A DNA stretch of 64,000 nucleotides from Sediminibacter sp. Hel_I_10. GTDB taxonomy: Bacteria > Bacteroidota > Bacteroidia > Flavobacteriales > Flavobacteriaceae. Of the stretch, positions 54,254-61,634 are shown in pieces. The stretch spans positions 2,604,001 to 2,668,000 of the forward strand of contig NZ_JHZX01000001.1 of the NCBI RefSeq assembly GCF_000688335.1, read 5' to 3'. The translations under genes were made by a program, and so were the position numbers. How positions within the stretch are numbered: the stretch's first letter is position 1; every line of letters starts with the position of its first letter. Under the pieces are notes generated by a model that saw only the letters and a program-made list of their open reading frames with translations, searched no databases and had not been told where the DNA came from.

Positions 54254-56468
54254 CAATGCTTCTAAAATCCTCAAAATTATAAGGCTTGGTAATGATGTGG
54301 TTCATACCGCTCATGTTGGCTTTCTTGCCAATTTCCGCAGAGTTTAATGCCGTTAATGCCAAAATAGGAATGTTTGGATTGAACAATCTAATATGTCTAG
54401 TCACTTCAAACCCATCCATTTCTGGCATATTGATGTCCATAAGCACCATGTCATAGTCTTTTTTCTTAACTAACGTTAGTGCCTCTTTACCGTTAGATGC
54501 TGTTTCACAGGTAAAGCCGGGTATTCGCTCTACATTTTTCTTTGTGATTAAGAGGTTGATTTTATTGTCATCAACAATGAGTACATGATTCTCTATTGGG
54601 TAGTTTAAATTCTCCTCAACTTTTATCGTTCTGTCTGGTTTTTCGCAAAGTTCAAAATTGACAGAGAAGAAGAAATTACTGCCTTTGTTTGGTTTGGAAA
54701 TAAAATCGATATCGGTATTATGGCTCTTTAAAAGTGTTTTCACAATGTAAAGACCAAGTCCTGAGCCGCTGCTGTTTTTTTGTAAAAACATTTTGTTTTC
54801 AAACGCATTAAATACGGTTTGTCTATGCTCTTCTTTAATGCCTATTCCTGAATCTTTCACCTCAAACAGCAATTCTACATGCGCATTAGTGCGCTTCTGC
54901 TCACTGATATTAATCGATACAAATCCTTTTTTAGTATATCTAATGGCATTATAGGCTAGGTTGATTAATATTTGGCTAAACGCCACTTTGTCCACCAATA
55001 TATATTCATTGTCGTCAGAGGCTTGAATGTCATATCTTAGTTCCAATCCCTTATTTTCAGCAGCAATTTTAACTGTGCTTACAACGCTTTGTACAATGTG
55101 ATCAATGCGACTCGGTTTTTTTCTCAATTTTTTTGTCTCAAATTTCAAACGTGTCGCCTGAAGTACGTTGTCAATAAGTATTGACATATAGTTACTGGAA
55201 GAAATAAGGGAACTTAAGTAAGATTGTCTTTTTTCTTCATCCTGCTCTTGCTCTATCAAGGTAGCAAGACCATTTATGCCATAGATTGGAGTCCTAAGTT
55301 CATGACTTAGAATAGAAAAGAATTCTAAGCGCTCTATATCTTGTTTTCTCAATTTCTCATTACTGTCTTGAAGGTCGAGATTGATATTTTCAATGTTTTT
55401 TCTCGTCTTGTAATAGTAGAAGCAGAAAATAATAACGGTTAAGAGTAGTATGCTGGATATTATGGTAGAGGCTGCAAAAGATTGTGAGATTTTATTGTCT
55501 TTCTCTCTTAACTTATTTGCAGAGTTTAATTGATCTTCTGTTTGGATGATTTTGTAAATAAGCTCCCCGTTTTTTGCGCTCCTTTCTTCAAAATCCCGTA
55601 GGGCTAAATATTTGTAAGTATCAGACTTGAGTAGATATTTAACTGCAGAATCGGGCTGTTTTGCTATTTCATTAAAATATCTGTATTTATAGAAATTAAA
55701 GGTCGCGAGTTGACGATGCGAGTTTTTGTCAGATTCGATTTTTGCCTTAAAGTCATCGGGATCAATAGCAAAAAGCAAGGCGTTTCCTTTTTCAAATTGG
55801 TTTAATTTAATTAGAGCAATAGCTTCGTGATATTGATAAACATATTGAAGCCTTCGTTTTAAATGATCTTGAACAAAGTCTTTAGAATAATTAAGCTTTG
55901 AAAAATCAGTATTTTCCAATTTGTTCAAACCAAATTTTGCCAAGAGCAATAAACTGTCATTTTCATTGGTATAGTAGAAATTTTTGATTTTATCTTCAAG
56001 ATTTAGAAAGAACAACTCACTATTTAAAGACCTTGAAGACTGTTGCGCAATACTATAAATACTATCAAATTTGGTATAGTTACGTTTGTTTAGGTAAAGA
56101 CAGGTTAAGTTGTGCAGCACGTAATCTCTACCTCTCAGATCATTGATAGAGTCATAGATGTTTAATGCCTTCCCATAATAAAATTCAGCGGTTTTGTTGT
56201 TTCCCATTTCTGAGAATACCATCCCTAAATGATTATAAGATTTAGCTTCATATTTTGTGAAGCCATACTTTTTAGTGAACTTAAGCGCTTGGTCAAGTAA
56301 AATAGTAGCTTCGTAGAGGCTATCATTTTTGATAAGCTGATCTACCCGTTGGCTATCAAAAGTGCACTTTGAATCTTCGTTAAGTATGAAGAGATCTTGA
56401 GCCAATAGTAATTGTATGCTAAGGCAAAAAAACAAGGCCAGAGTAGGTAGTAGCTTAGGGAGCTTCAT
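54210..56468 (-). CDS. Hybrid sensor histidine kinase with periplasmic TPR region
   Basis: A 752-residue protein. Signal peptide or first helix (1-23), a TPR-like periplasmic region (about 40-310), a transmembrane helix near 335-357 (ASTIISSILLLTVIIFCFYYY), HisKA with the H-box SHELRTPIYG, HATPase with N (LAYNAIRYT), G1 (DSGIGI) and G2 (GSGLGLYIVKTL) boxes, and a C-terminal receiver (VDDNKINLL, phospho-acceptor Asp in VLMDINMPEMDG, Lys in TKPYNF). The layout is that of Bacteroidota hybrid kinases sensing envelope cues. No separate response regulator lies next to it. It is a single gene on the minus strand with a 44-base overlap at its 3' end. Confidence 0.93.
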   Translation of the reverse strand: MKLPKLLPTLALFFCLSIQLLLAQDLFILNEDSKCTFDSQRVDQLIKNDSLYEATILLDQALKFTKKYGFTKYEAKSYNHLGMVFSEMGNNKTAEFYYGKALNIYDSINDLRGRDYVLHNLTCLYLNKRNYTKFDSIYSIAQQSSRSLNSELFFLNLEDKIKNFYYTNENDSLLLLAKFGLNKLENTDFSKLNYSKDFVQDHLKRRLQYVYQYHEAIALIKLNQFEKGNALLFAIDPDDFKAKIESDKNSHRQLATFNFYKYRYFNEIAKQPDSAVKYLLKSDTYKYLALRDFEERSAKNGELIYKIIQTEDQLNSANKLREKDNKISQSFAASTIISSILLLTVIIFCFYYYKTRKNIENINLDLQDSNEKLRKQDIERLEFFSILSHELRTPIYGINGLATLIEQEQDEEKRQSYLSSLISSSNYMSILIDNVLQATRLKFETKKLRKKPSRIDHIVQSVVSTVKIAAENKGLELRYDIQASDDNEYILVDKVAFSQILINLAYNAIRYTKKGFVSINISEQKRTNAHVELLFEVKDSGIGIKEEHRQTVFNAFENKMFLQKNSSGSGLGLYIVKTLLKSHNTDIDFISKPNKGSNFFFSVNFELCEKPDRTIKVEENLNYPIENHVLIVDDNKINLLITKKNVERIPGFTCETASNGKEALTLVKKKDYDMVLMDINMPEMDGFEVTRHIRLFNPNIPILALTALNSAEIGKKANMSGMNHIITKPYNFEDFRSIVKGHLRPRIQTGTH

Positions 56469-56596
56469 ATTTGGGATTGATAAACAGTATTAACCTTAGG
56501 CAAACATACAAATTAATTGGTCAGAAGCAAATATATGTAGGAAAGGTATTACTTAAAAATAAAATTTAACACTTTTTAAAATGGTTAATCGGGATT

Positions 56597-57160
56597 ATGA
56601 ATAAAAAAGAACAAATAATGATCGCATTGCTTAGGGGTATTAATGTGGGTGGTCATAAAAAGATGCCAATGGCAGCTCTTAAAGTGTTATTGTCAGGCAT
56701 AGGTTTGAGCGGTGTAGTCACTTATATTCAAAGTGGAAATGTTCTATTTCAAGTAGAAGATGATCTTATGCCTAATCTTGATCGGCTAATTGAGGATAGC
56801 ATTCGTCAGCATTTTGGGTTTGATGTGCCAGTGATCCTTAAAACAAAATTTGAATTCGAAAGTATTTTTAAGGCTTGTCCTTTTTCCGAAGAAAAAAAAG
56901 AAAAGTGTTTGTTTGTGGTTTGTTCAAAGGAACCAGATGCTGAAAAGGTGAAGCATTTTATGGAAGCGCAATCCAACGCAACTGAAGAATTGGCAATTGT
57001 TAGAGATTGTCTGTACTTGTATGCTGAAAAAGGGATTGGTAAAATGAAGTTTAATATGAATGAGATGGAAAAGAAATTGGGTGTCAAGGCCACTTCAAGA
57101 AATTACAAAACAATGAGAAAGTTAGTATCTTTGGTGTCGATAACTCAAACAAATGACTGA
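56597..57160 (+). CDS. DUF1697 family protein
   Basis: A 187-residue cytosolic protein of the DUF1697 family, recognised by IALLRGINVGGHKKMPMAAL, YIQSGNVLF and the C-terminal ATSRNYKTMRKL. The function is unknown. It overlaps the start of the diphosphomevalonate decarboxylase gene by eight bases and therefore is transcribed with it, but the pairing tells little about its role. Confidence 0.92.
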   Translation: MNKKEQIMIALLRGINVGGHKKMPMAALKVLLSGIGLSGVVTYIQSGNVLFQVEDDLMPNLDRLIEDSIRQHFGFDVPVILKTKFEFESIFKACPFSEEKKEKCLFVVCSKEPDAEKVKHFMEAQSNATEELAIVRDCLYLYAEKGIGKMKFNMNEMEKKLGVKATSRNYKTMRKLVSLVSITQTND

Positions 57161-58241
57161 AAACCGATTCCGCGCCGCCGCATATTCTAAAACCGTAAGT
57201 TCAGGACGTGTGTCTTGGTCTGCTCCAAGTAATATTGCTTTAGTGAAATATTGGGGTAAGAAGGCAGATCAAATCCCGCAGAACCCATCGATAAGTTTTA
57301 CCTTAAATGAATGTAAAACAATTACCACGGTTAGTTTTTCAAAAAAAGAAAGTGAGCATGAATTTTCATTTGATCTCTATCTTGATGGTGAGAAAAAGGT
57401 AGATTTTAAACCAAAAATTCACACCTTTTTTAAGCGCATCGCCCAGTACTTGCCATTTTTAAAAACTTACCATTTCAAGATTGAAACGTCAAATACTTTT
57501 CCGCATAGCTCAGGCATTGCTTCGTCAGCATCAGGAATGAGTGCTTTGGCCTTATGCTTAATGAGTATTGAAAATTTACATCTCGAGTCTGAGATGGCAG
57601 AAGCAGACTTTAATAAAAAAGCTTCTTTTTTAGCAAGACTAGGATCTGGTAGTGCCTGTAGAAGTATTGAAGGAGATCTCGTGGTTTGGGGTGATCACAA
57701 AGAGGTTACGGGAAGTTCAGATCATTATGGCGTGAGATATCCGTTCACGGTGCATGATAATTTTAAGGCTTATCAAGATGTCATCCTTTTGGTAGACAAA
57801 GGTGAAAAACAAGTAAGTAGTACCGTGGGGCATAATTTGATGCACAATCATCCGTATTCGCAACAACGTTTTGAGCAGGCTCATTCCAATTTATCAGAGC
57901 TTATCAAGGTTTTCGAATCGGGCGATTTAGATGCGTTTATTGGGATTGTAGAAAGTGAGGCTTTGACGTTGCACGCCATGATGATGACGAGCATGCCTTA
58001 TTTTATTTTAATGAAACCAAATACACTCAACATCATCAATGCGATTTGGAAGTATCGACAAGATACGGGTTCTAAAGTGTGCTTTACTTTAGATGCCGGA
58101 GCCAATGTGCATGTGCTGTTTCCGAAGAAGGAAAGCGACTCTGTATTGGTGTTTATCAAAAAGGAATTGGCGAGTTTTTGTCAAGATGAAAATTATATTA
58201 TTGATCATGTTGGTTTTGGTGCCAATAAAAACGATATTTGA
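57153..58241 (+). CDS. mvaD: Diphosphomevalonate decarboxylase
   Basis: A 362-residue GHMP-superfamily enzyme. It has the N-terminal SAPSNIALVKYWGK motif, the ATP-binding SSGIASSASGMSALA, SACRSIEGDLVVWG and the C-terminal TLDAGANVHVLF that holds the catalytic Asp. It makes isopentenyl diphosphate from mevalonate diphosphate. The gene is followed by mevalonate kinase and a prenyltransferase, a mevalonate-pathway cluster common in flavobacteria. It overlaps the DUF1697 gene by eight bases, and the frame is open from 57153. Confidence 0.96.
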   Translation: MTENRFRAAAYSKTVSSGRVSWSAPSNIALVKYWGKKADQIPQNPSISFTLNECKTITTVSFSKKESEHEFSFDLYLDGEKKVDFKPKIHTFFKRIAQYLPFLKTYHFKIETSNTFPHSSGIASSASGMSALALCLMSIENLHLESEMAEADFNKKASFLARLGSGSACRSIEGDLVVWGDHKEVTGSSDHYGVRYPFTVHDNFKAYQDVILLVDKGEKQVSSTVGHNLMHNHPYSQQRFEQAHSNLSELIKVFESGDLDAFIGIVESEALTLHAMMMTSMPYFILMKPNTLNIINAIWKYRQDTGSKVCFTLDAGANVHVLFPKKESDSVLVFIKKELASFCQDENYIIDHVGFGANKNDI

Positions 58242-58319
58242 TTACAAATGAGAGTAGTGTGGTGATGCAATAAAAGGTCCCAAACTTTTTCATAAAAATA
58301 CGTATCATCAAATATTACG

Positions 58320-58327
58320 TATATTTG
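58320..58327 (+). promoter_or_regulatory. -7 element (TAnnTTTG) upstream of mevalonate kinase
   Basis: TATATTTG fits the Bacteroidota -7 consensus, 46 bases before the ATG at 58374. No clear -33 TTG at the right distance was seen. It suggests that the kinase can be transcribed apart from mvaD. Confidence 0.35.
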
Positions 58328-58373
58328 CATAGTGATTAATTGTCACTTACAGACTGTTAACTGAAGACCCCAT

Positions 58374-59303
58374 ATGAAAGGACCGCTTTTCTACTCAAAA
58401 ATTCTACTCTTTGGAGAGTATGGTATTATTAAAGATTCTAAAGGACTCTCTATACCTTATAATTTTTATAACGGTGCATTAAAAACAGACGGAAATACTT
58501 CGGAAGTTGCACAAGCTTCAAACACTGGTTTAAAGAAATTTGCCTTGTATTTGTCAAATATTGATAGTGAAATCGTCACTTTTGATATGGCATCTTTTTT
58601 AAAGGATATTGAAGGCGGGATGTATTTTGATTCCTCCATTCCTCAAGGTTATGGCGTAGGAAGCAGTGGTGCTTTAGTGGCAGCTATTTATGATAAGTAT
58701 GCCAATAATAAAATTACGGTCTTAGAGAATTTGACAAGGGATAAACTATTATCACTTAAAAGAATCTTTGCTGAAATGGAATCTTTTTTCCACGGAAAGT
58801 CGTCTGGTTTAGACCCTCTGAACAGTTATTTGAGCATTCCGATCTTAATTAATTCGAAAGATAATATTGAAGCTACAGGAATTCCTGCCCAACAAACTGA
58901 TGGCAAGGGTGCTGTGTTTTTAATTGATTCTGGAAGTGTTGGAGAAACTGCTCCAATGGTGAGCCTCTTTATGGAAAGTATGAAGCAGGAAGGCTTCAGA
59001 AAAATGCTTAAAGATCAGTTCATAAAACATACCGATGCCTGTGTCGATGACTTTTTGAAAGGAGACGTCAAGTCTTTGTTCAAAAACACCAAACAGTTGT
59101 CTAAAGTGGTTTTAAATCACTTTAAACCAATGATTCCACAACAATTCCATGAGCTTTGGAAAAATGGACTGGACACCAATGATTACTATTTGAAATTATG
59201 TGGTTCTGGCGGTGGAGGCTATATTTTAGGATTTACCGAAGATATTGAAAAAGCAAAGCAGTCTCTCAAAGGTCATAACTTAGAAGTGGTTTATAATTTC
59301 TAA
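58374..59303 (+). CDS. mvk: Mevalonate kinase (GHMP family)
   Basis: A 309-residue GHMP kinase. It starts KILLFGEYGIIKDSKGL, has the ATP-binding PQGYGVGSSGALVAA, FHGKSSGLDPLNS with the catalytic Asp, and the C-terminal LCGSGGGGYILGF. It phosphorylates mevalonate, the step preceding phosphomevalonate kinase and MvaD. The latter is directly upstream. It is short but complete for bacterial members. GHMP kinases of the galactokinase group differ in the N-terminal motif, so mevalonate is well supported by sequence plus neighbours. Confidence 0.88.
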   Translation: MKGPLFYSKILLFGEYGIIKDSKGLSIPYNFYNGALKTDGNTSEVAQASNTGLKKFALYLSNIDSEIVTFDMASFLKDIEGGMYFDSSIPQGYGVGSSGALVAAIYDKYANNKITVLENLTRDKLLSLKRIFAEMESFFHGKSSGLDPLNSYLSIPILINSKDNIEATGIPAQQTDGKGAVFLIDSGSVGETAPMVSLFMESMKQEGFRKMLKDQFIKHTDACVDDFLKGDVKSLFKNTKQLSKVVLNHFKPMIPQQFHELWKNGLDTNDYYLKLCGSGGGGYILGFTEDIEKAKQSLKGHNLEVVYNF

Positions 59304-59381
59304 ATTGTCACTCCATTTTTATCCGTGATTGCTCAGTAAATCCTAAGTTTGCTGGTATCTCATATTTTCAACGCAGACGTC

Positions 59382-60284
59382 ATGCTCTCACGACAACAAA
59401 AACACATTGTCCTTAAGTTTTTTAGTATGTTCTCTGTGGTTCGAGGCTACAACATTCTTATTGTAGTCATTGCACAGTATTTAACGTCAATATACATCTT
59501 GGCTCCAGAAAAAACTCTTAGGTCCGTTCTTTTTGATATTAATTTACTGATGCTGGTACTGGCTTCCTCGGCGACCATTGCCGGTGGCTACATTATCAAT
59601 AATTTTTATGATTCTGAAAAAGACAGTATCAACCGCCCAAATAAGTCGAGACTAGACCGGTTAATCAGTCAAAACACCAAACTATCCTTTTACTTCGTTC
59701 TTAACTTTTCCGCAGTGGTAATGGCTAGCTACGTAGCTTTTAATGCAGTGCTGTTTTTCTCTGTTTATATTTTTGGGATTTGGTTCTATTCTCATAAGTT
59801 AAAGAAATTGCCATTTATTGGTAATATCACGTCTGCTATATTAACAATAACGCCCTTTTTTGCAATCTTTCTGTATTACTTAAATTTCGATACGGTCATT
59901 TTTGTGCACGCCATTTTCTTGTTTTTTATAATTTCTATGAGGGAGTTGACCAAGGATCTAGAAAATATAAAAGGCGATTTATTGCTTAACTATAAAACGA
60001 TTCCTATTGCATACGGTGAGAAATCTTCTAAAATCATGCTCACTATTTTAGCACTATTGACCTTGCTTCCAACCTACCTGCTTTTGTATCGCTATAATGT
60101 GGGGCACATGAATTTGTTCTTCTATTTCTCCACGGTTTTGTTGCTTTTGTTTCTGGTCATTTTATGGAAATCGAAGCGTAAAATTCACTATTTAATACTT
60201 CATAATATTTTAAAATTTATCATTGTAGCTGGCGTCTTTTCTATTGTTTTGATCAATGTAAGCGTTGTTCTTAATAGAATTTAA
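59382..60284 (+). CDS. UbiA-family prenyltransferase
   Basis: I chose the ATG at 59382 (300 residues, MLSRQQKHIV) over the TTG at 59349 because the 11 extra residues match no expected N-terminus. The protein has eight to nine hydrophobic helices and the two Asp-rich motifs NNFYDSEKDSINRP and ELTKDLENIKGD, which bind the prenyl diphosphate via Mg. Flavobacterial homologues are often annotated as geranylgeranylglycerol-phosphate geranylgeranyltransferases; the acceptor cannot be decided here (quinone, haem or glycerol phosphate). It follows mevalonate kinase after 78 bases, in the same isoprenoid cluster. Confidence 0.85.
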   Translation: MLSRQQKHIVLKFFSMFSVVRGYNILIVVIAQYLTSIYILAPEKTLRSVLFDINLLMLVLASSATIAGGYIINNFYDSEKDSINRPNKSRLDRLISQNTKLSFYFVLNFSAVVMASYVAFNAVLFFSVYIFGIWFYSHKLKKLPFIGNITSAILTITPFFAIFLYYLNFDTVIFVHAIFLFFIISMRELTKDLENIKGDLLLNYKTIPIAYGEKSSKIMLTILALLTLLPTYLLLYRYNVGHMNLFFYFSTVLLLLFLVILWKSKRKIHYLILHNILKFIIVAGVFSIVLINVSVVLNRI

Positions 60285-60503
60285 TTTTAAAATAATTGGA
60301 TGATTTTGGTTTTTGTGCCATAATTGATGGTAAACCTTGGTTTTTTATTTTTTTTAGGTCATAACCTCAGGTGTTTTTAGTTTTTAGTACTTGAAATATG
60401 GGTTTGCGAAGCTATAAATATCAGTTAAATACGAATAAAACACAGCAAAACCGAGGGTTACCAATACACCGTATAATATATCGATTAATAGCTGCAATTA
60501 TTC

Positions 60504-60511
60504 TACCTTTG
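60504..60511 (+). promoter_or_regulatory. -7 element (TAnnTTTG) upstream of the RluB-like gene
   Basis: TACCTTTG fits the -7 consensus and lies 16 bases before the ATG at 60528. The preceding gap (60285-60503) holds no gene that I can see. Confidence 0.4.
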
Positions 60512-60527
60512 CAAAAATTGAGTAATC

Positions 60528-61406
60528 ATGAGTAGACATCAAGGAACAGGCGGAAAAGGTAAATCTTCAGGGACAAGACAAAGCAAGCCTTTGAATAAGA
60601 AATCGGCTAGAGGGAAAGATAATACTAAAGATAAAAGTGTTGCTCGAGGTAATGCACCTATTAAGAAAACCCAGACTTCTAAGCCTACCAAATCCAATCC
60701 TGATGAAATACGATTGAATAAGTATATTGCTAACTCTGGTGTGTGTTCACGTAGGGATGCAGATATGCATATTGCAGTAGGAAGCGTTACTGTTAATGGT
60801 AAAGTCATTACAGAAATGGGCTATAAGGTAAAATTAGATGATGAGGTTCGTTTTGATGGTGCGCGCATCAACCCTGAGAAAAAAACCTATGTGCTACTCA
60901 ATAAACCAAAAGGATTTGCAACTACAACCAGCGAGACTAAAGGCCGTACAGTGATGGATTTGGTTGCTAATGCCACTACTGCGCGTATTAAGCCTATTGG
61001 ACGTTTAGGCCGAAATTCTACGGGTCTTTTACTATTTACAAATGACGATGCCATTGCCAATAAATTTGTAAACTCTAAAAATGGAGTGATCAGAATTTTC
61101 GAAGTTGAATTGGACAAAAATTTAAAGTACGAAGACTTTAAAAAGATTCAAGAAGGATTTAAAGTAGCAGGAAAAAAAGTAGAGATTGAAGAGATTAGCT
61201 ATATTGATGGAGCGCCAAAATCTATGATCGGACTCAAAATCAAGAATACCGGTAACTCTATTCTGCACACTATTTTTGATGAATTTGGTCATGAAATTAT
61301 TAAGGTAGATTGTGTTGCCATTGGTCATCTTACCAAAAAGGATCTTCCTAGAGGTCATTGGAAACACCTTACCCAACAAGAGATCAATACCCTAAAAATG
61401 CTGTAA
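60528..61406 (+). CDS. RluB/RsuA-type pseudouridine synthase homologue lacking catalytic Asp
   Basis: A 292-residue protein with a Lys/Ser/Thr-rich basic N-terminal extension (about 1-60), an S4 RNA-binding domain (about 62-110, IRLNKYIANSGVCSRRDAD) and an RsuA/RluB-type catalytic domain (about 120-285, LLNKPKGFATTTSE). The active-site motif, normally GRLD...TGLL, reads GRLGRNSTGLLLF here, so the catalytic Asp is Gly161. The conserved RQVRRMF-type segment near the C-terminus is replaced by GNSILHTIF (242-250). The protein is otherwise full-length and in frame, so it is probably an RNA-binding paralogue without synthase activity. It would be named RluB by similarity alone. Confidence 0.82.
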   Translation: MSRHQGTGGKGKSSGTRQSKPLNKKSARGKDNTKDKSVARGNAPIKKTQTSKPTKSNPDEIRLNKYIANSGVCSRRDADMHIAVGSVTVNGKVITEMGYKVKLDDEVRFDGARINPEKKTYVLLNKPKGFATTTSETKGRTVMDLVANATTARIKPIGRLGRNSTGLLLFTNDDAIANKFVNSKNGVIRIFEVELDKNLKYEDFKKIQEGFKVAGKKVEIEEISYIDGAPKSMIGLKIKNTGNSILHTIFDEFGHEIIKVDCVAIGHLTKKDLPRGHWKHLTQQEINTLKML

Positions 61407-61634
61407 TAGTATTTTGTTATTTCTATTTATGGTAGTTTTATTTGAGCCTGAAATTGCTTAAATTACTGTGCTTTACTTTCAGTTAAGGCTACTATAATTC
61501 CCTAAATCGCTTTAGCGTACACTTATTTAGCAATAAGACACATATTTGCCTTTAAAATGAGGTTTCTTAAGGGTTAAAACGGTGGAACTTACCGTAAGAA
61601 ATATTAATTTTGAATTTTTAAAAAACAATCCTAA

